Source: Mycolicibacter senuensis
GTDB lineage: Bacteria; Actinomycetota; Actinomycetes; Mycobacteriales; Mycobacteriaceae
Reading direction: 5' to 3'
Assembly: GCF_003284925.1 (NCBI RefSeq)
Contig: NZ_QMEX01000001.1
Coordinates: forward strand, 62,001-126,000
Length of the DNA: 64,000 nucleotides
Shown: positions 1-11,192 of the stretch, one piece after another
How the letters are laid out: each line of letters starts with the position of its first letter
How positions within the stretch are numbered: the first letter of the stretch is position 1
Position numbers and translations under genes: made by a program
The notes under the pieces: generated by a model
The model's database searches: none
What the model was told of the DNA's origin: nothing
What the model saw: only the letters and a program-made list of their open reading frames with translations

Positions 1-238
1 CCCAGCCGATCACCGCAGCCCAGATTCGCCACGGTGCCGGCCGCACGATCCACAGGGCTGCTCCGGCGGCAAATACCGGGATGCCGACAGGCCAGGCATA
101 TGCGGCGTTGAGGGCCAGGACGCTGATCGCGGTCCAGCCGCAGAGGCCCAACACCCCCAGTGCCACAAGGGCATAGAACATCACGGTGGTGCTGATTGCC
201 TGCTGGGGCTTCGAGGAGGTCATCTGCCGATTACCCAT
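1..238 (-). CDS. small membrane protein, cut by window edge
   Basis: Seventy-nine residues are visible, starting at an ATG at 238 and running leftward off the window. After a short polar start (MGNRQMTSSKPQQ) come three hydrophobic stretches, near residues 18-35, 38-62 and from 70 on, so it is a multi-spanning inner-membrane protein. The ATG overlaps the stop of the upstream ribbon-helix-helix gene (ATGGGTAA), which implies translational coupling. I do not recognise the family; small membrane proteins paired with a DNA-binding partner are common on actinobacterial plasmids and phages. Confidence 0.55.
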   Translation of the reverse strand, partial: MGNRQMTSSKPQQAISTTVMFYALVALGVLGLCGWTAISVLALNAAYAWPVGIPVFAAGAALWIVRPAPWRIWAAVIGW

Positions 239-458
239 CTTCGTGGTCTTTCCTGTTGATGGTTTCCGGCCCCATTGGTGGAATCCGTCGAGCGGGCCGC
301 TCGGGGAGTTCGTCGGTGTCGCCCACCAGCCACCGGAGGAACTCGATGATGTGGCGGTTCAGTGAGGAATTCACCTCGGATACGGCCTGTTTGGCGCGGT
401 CCCGCAGTTCGGGTGCGGGGCGCGGCGTGATGGCCGGATACCGGTGTTTCGACGGCAT
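231..458 (-). CDS. ribbon-helix-helix (Arc-like) DNA-binding protein
   Basis: A 75-residue protein. The core around residues 13-45 (PELRDRAKQAVSEVNSSLNR followed by HIIEFLRWLV) has the strand-helix-helix pattern of Arc/MetJ-type repressors: a short charged strand, a first helix, an SLNR turn, then an amphipathic second helix. The tail is Pro/Arg-rich. The stop overlaps the start of the downstream membrane gene, so the two form an operon. I chose the internal ATG at 458 because the upstream extension does not align with the fold. An antitoxin or autoregulator role is an inference. Confidence 0.55.
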   Translation of the reverse strand: MPSKHRYPAITPRPAPELRDRAKQAVSEVNSSLNRHIIEFLRWLVGDTDELPERPARRIPPMGPETINRKDHEDG

Positions 459-653
459 GTCCCCAGTATGTCCGGTGGCTAGCCACCCACACAAGAGATC
501 TGCCGCCGCGGCGGCCAGTCACCAGCGTCTGCGGGTCCACGACCGACCACCGCGATCGCCGAGACCACCGCGCCACGCTGGCCCCGAATGATCTAACAGC
601 CACCGCGCCAAACGCCGGCCCACCTCAACGGCCGGCGAATTAAGATCGCCGCC

Positions 654-2129
654 ATGACGGCGCAACCAGGCGAAGTATTCGCCGGCTACACCATCGTGCG
701 CCAGCTCGGCAGCGGTGGCATGGGTGAGGTCTACCTGGCCCAGCACCCACGACTTCCCCGCCAGGAAGCCCTCAAGATCCTGTTACCGCAGATCTCCACC
801 GACGACACCTTCCGGCAACGGTTCATCCGTGAGGCCGACTCCATCGCCGCTCTCGAGCACCCCAACATCGTCACAGTCCACGACCGCGGCGACGACGCCG
901 GCCAGCTCTGGATCGCCACCCAATTCGTGGACGGCAACGACGCCGCCACGCTGCTCGCCCGCCATCAAACAGGCCTGCCCGCCGACGAAGTCACGCAACT
1001 GACAACGGCCATCGCCCAAGCTCTGGACCACGCCCACGAACGCGGCGTACTGCACCGCGACGTCAAGCCCGCCAACATCCTGCTCGCCAAGCCCGACCGG
1101 GACGGCAGCCGGCGCATCTATCTCGCCGATTTCGGCATCGCCCGGCCCCTCGACGACCCGGCCGGGCTCACCGCCACCAACTTCACGCTGGGAACCGTTG
1201 CCTACGCCGCGCCCGAGCAGTTGATGGGCAAGCCCCTCGACGGCCGAGCCGACCAATACGCACTGGCCGCTACCGCCTACAACCTGCTCACCGGCAAAGC
1301 CGTGTTCCCCGACTCGAATCCGATCGCCGTGATCAGTCACCACCTCACCGAAGCCCCCGCGGCGCCCTCCACCGTTGATCCGAAACTGGCCCCATTCGAT
1401 GCGGTCTTCGCCCGCGCCCTGGACAAGGACCCCGACCAACGCTTCCCGCGCTGCCAAGACTTCGCACGCGAGTTAACGGCGGCGGCCGAACTGACGGGCA
1501 TCGGCTCCCCCACAGCAATCACCCAAGAGGCCAAGGCGGCCAGTACACCCCACCGCAGGCGCTTTTCGCCGGCATTGTCGGGCGTGGCCGCCGCGGCCGG
1601 GCTGGCACTGCTCGCCGGCGGCTTTGCCCTGACCCGTCCTGGACACACCGATCACAACCAGGAACCCACGCCAAGCCCCTCAGCTACAGCCACAACCGCA
1701 GCACCGCCGCCGGCTTCGTCCTCCATGACCACCCAACCCCAGCCACCGCCGCTGACCACGAGCAGCGCACCACCGCCGCCACAGACAACATCGAGATACC
1801 CGCCCGCAGGTGCACTCGGCTCGGGGTGCTCAGACATCAACGGCATCGGCGCCGGACCGAACGGCACGCTCTATTACTGCTCACGGCTGGCATTCACCGA
1901 CAGCTACCAGTGGGCACTTACCCCAGACGACATCCCCAACCCAACCGTCAAGCCATACACCCCACCGCAACCGGAGGAAATCGATCCCGCAGGCCCCATG
2001 CCCATGCGTCCGTGCACAGTCCCAGACGCCGTCGCGCCGGGACCACTGGGGCTTATGGAGTGCAAATGGATCGACCTCAGCGAGATCGGCGCCGGCCGCG
2101 GCTACGTGTGGGGACTGGTTCCACGATGA
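654..2129 (+). CDS. transmembrane Ser/Thr protein kinase (Pkn-type)
   Basis: A 491-residue receptor-like kinase. The glycine loop GSGGMGEV is at 19-26, the ATP-binding lysine K41 in ALKIL, the catalytic loop HRDVKPAN at 134-141, DFG at 159-161, and the APEQ motif follows the activation segment (TNFTLGTVAYAAPEQ). All residues needed for catalysis are present. A single membrane segment lies near 304-326. It is followed by a Pro/Thr/Ser-rich linker (about 335-385) and a small extracytoplasmic domain with cysteines (GSGCSD, LYYCS, RPCTV, MECKW) that may form disulfides. This layout matches mycobacterial PknF/PknD-class kinases. It stands alone, so its substrates cannot be inferred. Confidence 0.93.
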   Translation: MTAQPGEVFAGYTIVRQLGSGGMGEVYLAQHPRLPRQEALKILLPQISTDDTFRQRFIREADSIAALEHPNIVTVHDRGDDAGQLWIATQFVDGNDAATLLARHQTGLPADEVTQLTTAIAQALDHAHERGVLHRDVKPANILLAKPDRDGSRRIYLADFGIARPLDDPAGLTATNFTLGTVAYAAPEQLMGKPLDGRADQYALAATAYNLLTGKAVFPDSNPIAVISHHLTEAPAAPSTVDPKLAPFDAVFARALDKDPDQRFPRCQDFARELTAAAELTGIGSPTAITQEAKAASTPHRRRFSPALSGVAAAAGLALLAGGFALTRPGHTDHNQEPTPSPSATATTAAPPPASSSMTTQPQPPPLTTSSAPPPPQTTSRYPPAGALGSGCSDINGIGAGPNGTLYYCSRLAFTDSYQWALTPDDIPNPTVKPYTPPQPEEIDPAGPMPMRPCTVPDAVAPGPLGLMECKWIDLSEIGAGRGYVWGLVPR

Positions 2130-2384
2130 CCCGTACGCAGAATCTCACTAGCCTGCGTCCGCATTCTTACCGACCGAGGTCCACCATCAATGCGTGCGTC
2201 GGGCAGCACCGCAATCAGCTTGTCGAGTTCGCTCGCGGATTCACGGAAAAGCGCCTTCAAATCCGACTCCAAATGTATTGGCCAACATGTACTGCGGGTG
2301 GCCAATGTCGGCGCATTGCCGTGCCACATGTCCGGCCTTTGGTCCATGCTAGGAGCCGCACCTCCCAAGGGACAGGAGACCTGA
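2130..2384. other. intergenic region before the Wadjet operon
   Basis: No convincing gene. A reverse-strand reading frame with a charged helical stretch (ESDLKALFRESASELDKLI) crosses it but enters the start of jetA; it could be a gene remnant. The ribosome-binding site for jetA (AGGAG, 2374-2378) is at the right edge. No clear promoter was recognised. Confidence 0.4.
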
Positions 2385-3830
2385 GTGACAGCACCTTCGC
2401 TCGCGGAGCTCTTCGAGTCGAACAAGCTCCTTCAGGAGTCTGCTTCGGTGCGCCTATTCGCCGCGAAGAACCTCGCCCCGTATGTCACGCTCATGGATCG
2501 CCACCTTGACCAGAGCGCCAAGGTCCCCGAGGGGGAACTCGTCTCGCGGTTGGAACGCGACCTTGATGAGGTCGGCCTGTCTGACCAAACCGGCACCAGC
2601 CTAGTCAAGACGTGGGCAAGCTCCGGTTGGCTCAACCGCGTCTCCGACGGATCAGGCCAAGGCGGGCAAAACATGTGCTCCTTGACCGAGGACGCGCGCA
2701 GCGCACTGGCTTTCCTTCGGCGCCTACGCAGGGCAGACACTGTCGCCACCGGCGGGTCCATCGTCAACATCGCCAGCGGCCTCAAACGCATCGCCTCACA
2801 ACTCGACGACGATCCGGCGCGGCTGCGCGCCGACCTTGAAGCGCAGATCGAAGAACTGTTCGCCCAGATGACTGAACTCGACGCCGGCGTACGGCCGGCG
2901 CCAAACCTTATCGACCTGGCCGATGAGGCCCGCGCGATTGCCTACCAGATGGAACAAGTCATCACCGACATCGTCCGGTACGGGGGCATGCAGGACGCCA
3001 TCACCTCCCGGCTGATCGAAGAGACTGACGAATCCGACACCGACTTCCGCGACCGGACCCGACGGATGTTCTCCGACTTCGATGCCCTGTGGGCCTCCCC
3101 GGAGAAGGCCTCCTACCTAGCCTTCACACGCGCGGTCCAAGATCCCGAACAGCGTGCGCGGCTCCGATCGGACATCACGACCGTCGTTGAAGCCTTGCCC
3201 GATATCGACCCGGAACTACGCGACGTGATGCTGCGGTTTTTCCAGCGCGTCTCAGCCCAGATCAGCGAAGTGGGCCGGGTCGAGCAGCGCTGCAATCAGC
3301 GCATCAAACGGTTCTTCGCCGCCGGGACAGCCGAGCAGGCACGCGGCTTATCTCGCCAGATCAACGATGCTCTAGCCGCCGGGCACAGCCTGCTTCGGGC
3401 CGCTGTCGCGGATTCCCCCACCGCCGCCGAACTGCCGTTCAGCCCGCCGGCGGCCGCCAGCATCGGCGCGGTGTCCTTCAGCATCCAGGACCCTTCACCA
3501 CCCAAGCCGGCCGCGGCAGCGCCGCCGCCTGAGGACCTCGCCGGGTTTGGGGGACTGATCACCCAGGTGGACGTCCCTGCGCTGACCCAAATAGTCAACG
3601 CCGCAGTGGCCGCCGGACCCATCTCACTGCCGGAAGTCGTCGGTATGGTCGACGCGCCCTATCTGGGTGACGTCGTGGTCCTCTGGGCGTTGGCGCTACG
3701 CCAGGACTCCACTGCCGCGGCGACGGCCCGGCCGCGGCCGGTACGGTTCCAGTCCGTCGACGGCGACGACCTCGTGATCGAGGTTCCCGATCTTGTTTTC
3801 ACACAGCACATCTCGGCAGGAATCGAATGA
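2385..3830 (+). CDS. jetA: Wadjet protein JetA (kleisin-like, DUF3375)
   Basis: A 481-residue protein with GTG start and AGGAG six bases upstream. An N-terminal helical/winged-helix part ([32 protein letters not shown]) is followed by long helices around residues 130-330 and a C-terminal domain. This is the kleisin/MukF-like subunit of Wadjet, which bridges the heads of the SMC-like ATPase JetC. Assignment rests on position directly before JetB, JetC and JetD, size, and resemblance to DUF3375 proteins. The stop overlaps the jetB start (ATGATGA). Wadjet recognises and cleaves closed circular plasmids. Confidence 0.9.
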   Translation: MTAPSLAELFESNKLLQESASVRLFAAKNLAPYVTLMDRHLDQSAKVPEGELVSRLERDLDEVGLSDQTGTSLVKTWASSGWLNRVSDGSGQGGQNMCSLTEDARSALAFLRRLRRADTVATGGSIVNIASGLKRIASQLDDDPARLRADLEAQIEELFAQMTELDAGVRPAPNLIDLADEARAIAYQMEQVITDIVRYGGMQDAITSRLIEETDESDTDFRDRTRRMFSDFDALWASPEKASYLAFTRAVQDPEQRARLRSDITTVVEALPDIDPELRDVMLRFFQRVSAQISEVGRVEQRCNQRIKRFFAAGTAEQARGLSRQINDALAAGHSLLRAAVADSPTAAELPFSPPAAASIGAVSFSIQDPSPPKPAAAAPPPEDLAGFGGLITQVDVPALTQIVNAAVAAGPISLPEVVGMVDAPYLGDVVVLWALALRQDSTAAATARPRPVRFQSVDGDDLVIEVPDLVFTQHISAGIE

Positions 3831-4579
3831 TGACGACCACACACGCCGGCGGACCCAACTTCGACGACCTCCCCGAAGTCGCCCCCATCGACAGCGTGGA
3901 AACCATGGCCGCGAGGCTGCCGCGGTTTGACGGCGACACCAGCGACATTCCTAACCAGGCCTGCTGGGTACTACAGAACCTCCTCACGCGGCGGTATCTC
4001 ACCAAGCCCGCGAAACCAGATCTCTGGGCGTGGCTGATCGAACACCGGCGGGTTCTTGCCTCACGACTATGCGAATTGGACCTGCGCCTGCGAATCTTCG
4101 AGGACCTGGAAGTCGCCTACGCCGAGCCCGCGATCCTGGAATCACCCAGCACTCATAGCCGTAAGGTCCTTCGCCGTGAGCCGCTGGGCACTTACGCCTC
4201 CATCGTCGCGCTACACCTGGCCAAGATCGCACGGACCTCCCGCGACGACGTCGTCCTCATCGGCCGAGCCGACATCCACGACCTGTTCGCCGCCGACCGC
4301 CACAAGGTCGACCGGGACGAGGCCATGCTGCGCGGCCGCGTCGACGAAGCCATCAACAAGCTCGAGCGGAACAAGATCCTGCTGCGCTCCGGCGATGAGG
4401 AGAACTTCATCATCAGCCCGGTCATCCTGGCCATCATGGACGGCCACATGGTCGACACACTCACCGCTGAATACGAGCGCCTCTACCAGCGCAATGCCAA
4501 CAGTGAGACAGACGACGAACCGCTGGACGACGCCGCTCCCATCGATGGCGACCAGGAGTCCGACGATGACCTCCACTAG
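3827..4579 (+). CDS. jetB: Wadjet protein JetB (DUF4194)
   Basis: A 250-residue protein like the DUF4194/MukE-type accessory subunit that binds the kleisin JetA. Helical segments ([40 protein letters not shown]) precede the family-typical region [20 protein letters not shown] and a winged-helix part with [14 protein letters not shown]. The C-terminal 25 residues are strongly acidic ([20 protein letters not shown]). The gene overlaps jetA by 4 bases and jetC by 14 bases, indicating coupled synthesis of complex subunits. Confidence 0.9.
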   Translation: MMTTTHAGGPNFDDLPEVAPIDSVETMAARLPRFDGDTSDIPNQACWVLQNLLTRRYLTKPAKPDLWAWLIEHRRVLASRLCELDLRLRIFEDLEVAYAEPAILESPSTHSRKVLRREPLGTYASIVALHLAKIARTSRDDVVLIGRADIHDLFAADRHKVDRDEAMLRGRVDEAINKLERNKILLRSGDEENFIISPVILAIMDGHMVDTLTAEYERLYQRNANSETDDEPLDDAAPIDGDQESDDDLH

Positions 4580-7500
4580 CACCCAGCGGCAGGTGTGGCT
4601 CTCACGCCTGCAGGTCATCAATTGGGGAGTCTTCGACGGCTACCACGACATCCGGTTCAGCCGCAACGGCACCTTGATCACCGGCGACTCTGGCACAGGC
4701 AAATCCTCGCTACTGGACGCCGTGTCGCTGGCATTCCTGTCGGCTCAACGCCGGAACTTCAACGCCTCCAGCGACGACACCGCGGCCGGATCACGGTCGG
4801 GAATGGGGAAACGCACCGTCGACAAGTACGTCCGCGGGCTGTGGGGCGAGCGTCAGGAGCCCGGGAAGCGCCCCGAACCAATGTTCCTGCGCGGCGAAGG
4901 CCCCGCCTGGTCGGCGGTCGCTGTCACCTACACCGGAACCGACGACTCGGTGATCACCGGACTGGTCCTCAAATGGCTGGCCGCCGGCGCAGCCACCGAC
5001 TCTTCCAGCTCATATCACCTCATCGACGCCGACGCCGACATTCTCGACCTGTGCAACACATGGAGCGACAGCGGCTACGCGAGATCCGTGTTCGAATCAG
5101 CCGGGTGGCAAGGCAAACGCGACCGCGAGGGCTGGTACCTCGACCGCCTCTACGCCGCCACCGGAATCGGGCAGCAGACCGCCGCCCTACAACTGCTCGG
5201 AAAAGCCAAATCACTGAAGAACGTCGGCGGCCTGGAACAGTTCGTGCGGGTCTACATGCTCGATGAACCCGAGTCCTACACCGCAATCCGCGGAGCGGTC
5301 GACCAGATCACCCCACTGGTCGACGCCCGCAACGCCCTTTCTATCGCTCACCGCAAGAGCACGGTCCTCGGCAGCATCGCCGAGGACCACCAGCATTACG
5401 TCAGCGAATCCGCCGAACTGGCCTGCATCGACGTCATCGACCCGCAGATGGCCCGCGACTGGGTCGATGAACACCGCCTGGCACTCATCGACCCCCATGT
5501 CACCGCGCTGGACGCTGAGATCGAAAGAATCGGAGAGCAGTGCCGCTCGTTGACCACCGAACGAAGACGAGCCACCGCCCAGCGCGACGCCTTGATGGAA
5601 CGGATCAACTCCGCCGGCAGTGGGCTGGCCACTCTGCAATCAGAGCTGGCCACAGCCGAAGCCCGCTCAGAAGCGACATCCCGGGAACGCGCGCGCTATA
5701 ACACCATTCTCTGGGACCTGGATTTCCCCGTCGAGGTCGACGACGCCAGCGAGTTCGAGGCCATGCGCATCACCGGCCGCGAAGAGTTGACCCGGATCAC
5801 CAGCGCTGTAGCGGCGTTGGATGAGAAGTGGGGAAACCAGTTAGGCCCGCAGAAAAAAGCCGCCCGGGAACGGATGGACGCTGCCGGCAGGCTGCTGCGG
5901 CGCGCTGAAGTCGAGGGCATTACCGTTCCTGAGGACGCGTACCGAGTTCGGGGCGAAGTGGCCGAGGCCCTGGGTGTTTCACCCCAGCACTTGCCCTATG
6001 TGTGCGAGTTGATGGACCTACGGCCGGAATTCGCATCGTGGCGCACCGCAGTTGAGCGCACCCTACGCTCCACCGGGCTGGTGCTGCTGGTACCCGTGCG
6101 TCATCACGGCGCGGCCCTGAGCTACCTCAACGACCACAACATGCGGGCCCTGGTCCGCGTCGAACAGGTACCGGCCGCCGCGCCCCCGGCGGGGCCGCCG
6201 AAAACAGGAACTCTCGCGGAGTGCCTCCACCTCACCGAATCTCAGCACGAGTGCGCCAGCACGGCCCAGGCGCTGATCAACCGTGCCGGGGACTACGTTC
6301 GGGTGAGCCACACCAGCGAGTTCAGCGTCCATCCGCGTGCCGTCACCGTCCAGGGTCTGCGCCAGGAGAACAAGACCCGTGCAGTCAAGGACGACCGATC
6401 CGAACTCCGCCGATCCCAGTACATCTTCCAGGGCAATATCGAGAGCAAGATCGAGGCGCTGCAGGCCGAACTCGCCGAAGCCACAGCGGACTTCGAGATG
6501 TGTGAGGCCGCGATCAGCGAACTGACTGCCCAGAAGAATGCGCTCGAGCGCAGCAAGGAGCTGTGGCAGAGCCTGCTGAATGGATTCGAGCGCTACGACG
6601 ACATCGACACCGCAACAGCCGAAGCCGAAGCCGCACGCCTGCAACAACAGCTAGACGAGCTCGAAGCCGCCCACCCCGATCTGGCCAAACTGAAGCAGCA
6701 AGCCACAGACCTTCTGGAGCACGAGCAGACACTCAGTGGGCGCATCTCGCTCCTGAAGACGACGGAATCTGACTGCGACACCCGCCGGACCCGCCTGCTC
6801 ACACTCCAAGAAACCCTGCACCCCGGCACGGTGGGGGCCGCCGCCCGCGGCGCTCTGGACCAATACCGAGCTGCAATGCAGACCACCCTCGACGTCTTGG
6901 AGCCTGCGCCCTACCGGGCCGAACTGATCCGGCTAGTCAACGCCGACCAGGAGCGACTGCGAGAGAACGTCCGCCGGCAAGTCGTAGCCCTGAATCGGAT
7001 CATCACCACCTTCGACGAACAATTCCCCGACGACATCCCCAACAACAGCGCGGTCCTCGACGAGAAGATCCACGACTACGTCGCCCTGGCGCAGCGCATC
7101 AAGGCCCGCGAACTGCCCCTGGCCTACGAACGAATGCACCGACTGATCACAGAGCAGGCCCCCACCGCCGCACTGCACCTGCACCAACTCGCCGAGGACG
7201 AAGCCCTACGTATCCACGAACAGATCGTGCGTGTGAGCCTCGGGCTGAGCTCCGTAGAATTCAACCGCGGCACCCGACTCACCTTGCACGCCGACGAGAA
7301 GCCCCTGCCCGCGGTAACCGACCTCAACGACCGCGCCCGCAGGATCTCGGCCCGAGCCACCGCTGTCACATTCGGTGACGAACAGGCGATCCATGAGCAG
7401 TACCGCGACATCCTGGAACTACGCAATCTGCTGGCCGCCGACACCGCCGAGGCACGCCAGTGGCGACGAGACGCCCTCGACGTCCGCAACCGGTTCACCT

Positions 7501-7961
7501 TCTACTGCGCCGAACGTCGCGCCGACGACCCAGACGCACTCATCCGTACCTACAGCAACGCCGGCGCGAACTCCGGCGGCGAACAAGAGAAGCTGATGGC
7601 CTTCTGCCTCGCCGGCGCGCTGAGTTTCAACCTGGCCGACCCCGCCACCGGAGACAACCGACCCGTCTTCTCCCAACTCATGCTCGACGAAGCGTTCTCC
7701 AAATCAGATCCGGTGTTCGCCCACCAGGCACTCTCGGCGTTCCGCCAGTTCGGGTTCCAGCTCCTGATCGTCGCCGCTGTTCAAAACACCACAACCATCC
7801 AGCCCTATATCGACAGCGTTGCGATGGTGTCCAAGCGCGACGAACCTGGCCAGAACCCCACCTCCTCGGTCCGAGCCTTCACCGTCTCAGAATTCGCCGA
7901 CACCGTCCATGACCGAGCAGCCGAGAACAAAGCCGCCCGACGCGCCCATGCTCACCGTTGA
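4566..7961 (+). CDS. jetC: Wadjet SMC-like ATPase JetC
   Basis: A 1131-residue SMC/MukB-like motor. Walker [10 protein letters not shown] is at residues 40-48. Two long coiled-coil regions flank a globular hinge (around 470-560, with [20 protein letters not shown] and [14 protein letters not shown]). The C-terminal head has the ABC signature NSGGEQEK near 1002-1009 and Walker [11 protein letters not shown] near 1037-1046, so both head halves are intact. I chose the ATG at 4566 because it overlaps the jetB stop by 14 bases and places the [12 protein letters not shown] strand at the N-terminus as in the family. JetC is expected to extrude DNA loops and trigger JetD cleavage of small circular DNA. 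Confidence 0.95.
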   Translation: MTSTSTQRQVWLSRLQVINWGVFDGYHDIRFSRNGTLITGDSGTGKSSLLDAVSLAFLSAQRRNFNASSDDTAAGSRSGMGKRTVDKYVRGLWGERQEPGKRPEPMFLRGEGPAWSAVAVTYTGTDDSVITGLVLKWLAAGAATDSSSSYHLIDADADILDLCNTWSDSGYARSVFESAGWQGKRDREGWYLDRLYAATGIGQQTAALQLLGKAKSLKNVGGLEQFVRVYMLDEPESYTAIRGAVDQITPLVDARNALSIAHRKSTVLGSIAEDHQHYVSESAELACIDVIDPQMARDWVDEHRLALIDPHVTALDAEIERIGEQCRSLTTERRRATAQRDALMERINSAGSGLATLQSELATAEARSEATSRERARYNTILWDLDFPVEVDDASEFEAMRITGREELTRITSAVAALDEKWGNQLGPQKKAARERMDAAGRLLRRAEVEGITVPEDAYRVRGEVAEALGVSPQHLPYVCELMDLRPEFASWRTAVERTLRSTGLVLLVPVRHHGAALSYLNDHNMRALVRVEQVPAAAPPAGPPKTGTLAECLHLTESQHECASTAQALINRAGDYVRVSHTSEFSVHPRAVTVQGLRQENKTRAVKDDRSELRRSQYIFQGNIESKIEALQAELAEATADFEMCEAAISELTAQKNALERSKELWQSLLNGFERYDDIDTATAEAEAARLQQQLDELEAAHPDLAKLKQQATDLLEHEQTLSGRISLLKTTESDCDTRRTRLLTLQETLHPGTVGAAARGALDQYRAAMQTTLDVLEPAPYRAELIRLVNADQERLRENVRRQVVALNRIITTFDEQFPDDIPNNSAVLDEKIHDYVALAQRIKARELPLAYERMHRLITEQAPTAALHLHQLAEDEALRIHEQIVRVSLGLSSVEFNRGTRLTLHADEKPLPAVTDLNDRARRISARATAVTFGDEQAIHEQYRDILELRNLLAADTAEARQWRRDALDVRNRFTFYCAERRADDPDALIRTYSNAGANSGGEQEKLMAFCLAGALSFNLADPATGDNRPVFSQLMLDEAFSKSDPVFAHQALSAFRQFGFQLLIVAAVQNTTTIQPYIDSVAMVSKRDEPGQNPTSSVRAFTVSEFADTVHDRAAENKAARRAHAHR

Positions 7962-9165
7962 CCAAGCCGTGCGCTACCTGCGCGCTCAATGCGAGGACCA
8001 CTGGCTGGAATGGCTCCTCGGCAGAGGCCGCTGGCCAATCAGCGTCACGCTCGGAGCACCCAGAGGCGACCAATTCGACCGCAACGTCATCGCAGCAAAA
8101 GCCTGGGCCGGCACCTGGGAATCCGCCATCACCACCGGCCGCATCCCAGGGCAACTACGCACCGAATCCCGCCGGGCCCGCAAACTCGGCCTCCATGACC
8201 TGCCCACCACCTGGATCCTCCCAACCCCCGGTGACGCGCTCGCCGTCGCACCCGAGACGGCCACCCGGCACGCAGCGGCGAATGCACGCCTCCAGCAAGC
8301 CATCGCCCTACCCGGCTCTGTGTGGGCGTCCATGGACCAGATCCCCGTCAAGACCGCCCGCGCGATCGCCGACCTCGGCGACGACGACTGGACCAACGCC
8401 ACCGCTGCCGCCACACACTTGGCCGTCCTCGGCCCCGGCGAGGCCTCTATGGTCCGCCAGCTCGCCATCCCCGGCGTGCACAGCAAATGGATCGAATCCA
8501 ACGCAACCCTGCTTGGCGCGCTGCTCGGCGTACCCGCCGACCCCACCCTCGGCCCCCCATTGGTTCGACTCATCAACCACATCGGCCTGCGCCCAAAGCC
8601 CACGGCTGTGCACGTCACCCTCGCCTGTCCACGCCTGCGCGCCCAAGCCGCCGGATTGACCCGGCTCTCAGCGACTATCGCCGACCTCAACACCACCACC
8701 CTGCGGCCGCGCGTCGTTCTCATCATCGAGAACCTTGAACTCGCCCACACCCTGACCGCCGACTTACCTGGCGTCGCAGCAATCTGTGGCCTTGGCGCCG
8801 GAGCCCCCACGCTCACCGAACTAGCCTGGACGCACACCGCAGATACGGTGCTTTATTGGGGCGACATCGACCGCGCCGGATTAGCAATCCTGGCCACCAC
8901 GCGCCGCGCCGGTATCCCGGCCAAATCCCTCCTGATGGACGAAGCCACCCTCGACGCCTACCCCGCCGCGCATCACGAAACATCAACGCAGACCGACTCG
9001 TATGAAATCCCGGGCGGATTAGACCTCGCCGAGACCAAGTTGTACGGCCGACTCAACGCCCACCATGCAAATACCGGCCAAGACCTGCAGCTCGAACAGG
9101 AACACATCCCAATATCCACCGCCCACGCCGCGATCCTGAAGCAGTCCGCCGGAGCAGGCACGTAG
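7948..9165 (+). CDS. jetD: Wadjet nuclease JetD (Toprim fold)
   Basis: A 405-residue protein. The N-terminal arm resembles DUF3322 ([29 protein letters not shown]). The C-terminal half is a DUF2220/Toprim-like nuclease, with the catalytic glutamate in VVLIIENLE near residue 260 and the metal-binding DxD in YWGDIDRAG near 303-311. Both motifs are intact, so the nuclease should be active. The start is uncertain: the ATG at 7948 gives a 14-base overlap with jetC, copying the jetB/jetC arrangement, while the ATG at 7909 adds 13 residues. It is the effector that cuts plasmids trapped by JetABC. The four-gene operon is complete. Confidence 0.92.
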   Translation: MLTVDQAVRYLRAQCEDHWLEWLLGRGRWPISVTLGAPRGDQFDRNVIAAKAWAGTWESAITTGRIPGQLRTESRRARKLGLHDLPTTWILPTPGDALAVAPETATRHAAANARLQQAIALPGSVWASMDQIPVKTARAIADLGDDDWTNATAAATHLAVLGPGEASMVRQLAIPGVHSKWIESNATLLGALLGVPADPTLGPPLVRLINHIGLRPKPTAVHVTLACPRLRAQAAGLTRLSATIADLNTTTLRPRVVLIIENLELAHTLTADLPGVAAICGLGAGAPTLTELAWTHTADTVLYWGDIDRAGLAILATTRRAGIPAKSLLMDEATLDAYPAAHHETSTQTDSYEIPGGLDLAETKLYGRLNAHHANTGQDLQLEQEHIPISTAHAAILKQSAGAGT

Positions 9166-9517
9166 ACCTTGAACTGGACATTGTTGCAACGTCGGCCGGG
9201 GTACCGCAGCTTCCGCAAAGTTTGGGGCACAGCCATTGGGGGTATCCCGCGCCACGTGCCCCGTCGTGAAATCTGGCCTTTAGAACTCGTGCCACCCACT
9301 GGGTTGGCTAACGGACACGATGCCGACCTTGCGGCGGGAATGGCGGATCCGTCATCACCACGGGCGAAAACCCGCCACGTCGCGACATTTAGCACCTGCG
9401 ATGTCCGCGGCAGCCGCCGGCAGCCGGCGCCTGGCTTGTAGAACAAATGCCGCTACGGCTGGCTGACATTGGACCATGCCGACGCCGGCGCGGCGGCACC
9501 CCACCCAGGAGTCGAGC
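9166..9517 (+). other. IS110 left end with candidate bridge-RNA region
   Basis: About 350 non-coding bases precede the transposase. IS110-group elements carry a structured non-coding left end that is transcribed as the bridge RNA. Visible small stems are GGGGCAC/GTGCCCC (9224-9230 with 9256-9262) and CGGG/CCCG around 9361-9374, plus G+C-rich inverted arms near 9405-9435. The outer boundary of the element cannot be set without an empty site for comparison. Confidence 0.4.
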
Positions 9518-10537
9518 ATGACCATTGTGATTGGTGTCGACGCCCACAAAAAAAGCCACACTCTGGTAGCCGTAGACGCCACCGGGCGCAAACTGGCGCA
9601 AAAGACCATTGCCACCACCAGTGAAGACCACGCCCTCGCTGTGCAGTGGGCGCGAATAGCCTTCGGCGATGACCTGGTATGGGCCGTCGAAGACTGCCGC
9701 ACGCTGACTGCCCGCCTCGAGCGTGACCTACTAACTTCCGGGCACAAGGTCATTCGAGTGCCCCCACACCTGATGAGTCGTTCCCGTGCCTCCTCCCGAG
9801 AACGCGGCAAATCTGATCCCATCGACGCCCTGGCCGTTGCCCGGGTGACACAACGCGAACCCGATCTCCCCATCGCCAGCCACGACCCGATCTCCATAGA
9901 ACTCCGGTTATTGATCGACCGCCGTGAGGACCTCGTAGCCCAGCGCACCGCAACGATCAACCGGCTCGTCTGGCGGATTCACCTGCTCGATCCCCTGCAC
10001 CAGACACCAGCAAACTGGAATGTGCAGAAAGCGCACAAAATACTGGGAGAATGGTTGGCCACGCATCACGGATTAGTCGCCGAACTGGCCCGCGACGAAC
10101 TGGAGGACGTCGTACGACTCAGCGGCGAAATACTAGCTCTCCGCCGCAGAATTGAGAAGAATGTCCGACCCATCGCACCCCGCCTGATCGCCCTACAAGG
10201 GTGCGGTGAGCTGACTGCGGCCCGAATCATCGCCGAAGTCGCAAACATCAAGCGATTTCGTAGCGAAGCGGCCTTCGCCCGCTACGCCGGATTGGCCCCC
10301 ATCCCCCACACCTCAGGGTCGGCTACCGTCCGCCTGCGCCCGAGCCGACACGGCAATCGCCGACTCAACTCCGCCATCCACCGGATAGCCATCACCCAGA
10401 CAGTCCACGGAGGCCTCGGCCAAGACTACTTCCGGCGGCGAGTCGCCGAAGGCGATAACCGCCAGCGCGCGTTGCACGCATTGAAACGCCGCCTGGCCCG
10501 AGTCGTTTTCAGCTGCCTCCAGGCCCAAGCTACCTAG
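9518..10537 (+). CDS. IS110-family transposase
   Basis: A 339-residue recombinase. The N-terminal RuvC-like DEDD domain has D8 in VIGVDAHK, E58 in WAVEDC, and D100/D103 in KSDPIDALA. The C-terminal Transposase_20 domain has LIALQGCGELTAARIIAEV and FARYAGLAPIPHTSG, which includes the region of the catalytic serine. It is full length for the family and appears intact. The ATG at 9518 starts directly at the conserved TIVIGVDAH strand. It is clearly different in length and sequence from the IS110 member at 21424. Confidence 0.95.
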   Translation: MTIVIGVDAHKKSHTLVAVDATGRKLAQKTIATTSEDHALAVQWARIAFGDDLVWAVEDCRTLTARLERDLLTSGHKVIRVPPHLMSRSRASSRERGKSDPIDALAVARVTQREPDLPIASHDPISIELRLLIDRREDLVAQRTATINRLVWRIHLLDPLHQTPANWNVQKAHKILGEWLATHHGLVAELARDELEDVVRLSGEILALRRRIEKNVRPIAPRLIALQGCGELTAARIIAEVANIKRFRSEAAFARYAGLAPIPHTSGSATVRLRPSRHGNRRLNSAIHRIAITQTVHGGLGQDYFRRRVAEGDNRQRALHALKRRLARVVFSCLQAQAT

Positions 10538-10674
10538 GGTGGTTCTCGGTGAAAGATGTCGCCGGAACGGCTGTCTCCGAGTTCGCGGCATGCGGTGTGG
10601 GTAGCGGTTCTTGCATCTCCCTGGGCGGGACTGGATGCCGAAGCTGGGCGGGGCGCCCGCTGTAAAATCGTTGT

Positions 10675-11079
10675 GTGAGTGATTTTCCCGACGCCGTCAG
10701 GGCGATGATGGAGCAGTTTTTTGCCGATATTAAGGCAGCTAATGCTAATGGGCCTAAGCCCTTGGATATTGTGCGCTCGGCTTTTCCCTTCGATGTGCAG
10801 CCCGATCACCAGGCCGACGCGTTCCACTACGCCCTACGTGAGCATGGCGACTACGTCGCAACCGGAGGGCGAGACTGGCACGATGACCGACGTCGCGGCC
10901 TGCGCTCCTTCTACGCGATGTTGCGCCAGGAAAACCTGGTGATCACCTACTGCCCCAGCCAAGGTTGGGGGTATGAACAGCGCCTACCCAAAGACGACGA
11001 CCTGATCGTCCGCATCGAGGACCCCACCGACGAGCAGGAGATCATCTGGCGCTTCCTCCCCGATCATCTCGAGCCGTAG
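10675..11079 (+). CDS. hypothetical protein, 134 aa
   Basis: GTG start. The protein is acidic and soluble with no membrane segment or signal peptide. The middle (DAFHYALREHGDYVATGGRD and RRRGLRSFYAMLRQENLVIT) looks like a helix-rich domain, and the end (DEQEIIWRFLPDHLEP) is conserved-looking. I do not recognise the family. Its third-position G+C is somewhat lower than in the Wadjet genes, and its first 30 codons include TTT, AAT and ATT, which suggests a different origin. Confidence 0.6.
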   Translation: MSDFPDAVRAMMEQFFADIKAANANGPKPLDIVRSAFPFDVQPDHQADAFHYALREHGDYVATGGRDWHDDRRRGLRSFYAMLRQENLVITYCPSQGWGYEQRLPKDDDLIVRIEDPTDEQEIIWRFLPDHLEP

Positions 11080-11192
11080 AAGATCCCAGCACGCCTGCCT
11101 CACGAACTTGGCGGATTACGCACACTTTTGCTACATCAGCAATCGGGGCCGACCTGGTCTTTGCCAGTTCGTCTCGCGGCGACTTCACGGGC

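Noticed and set aside
4056-4565. A 170-codon upstream extension of jetC
   Set aside because: It overlaps jetB completely and is Ser/Thr/Arg-rich shadow sequence. The SMC head starts after the ATG at 4566.
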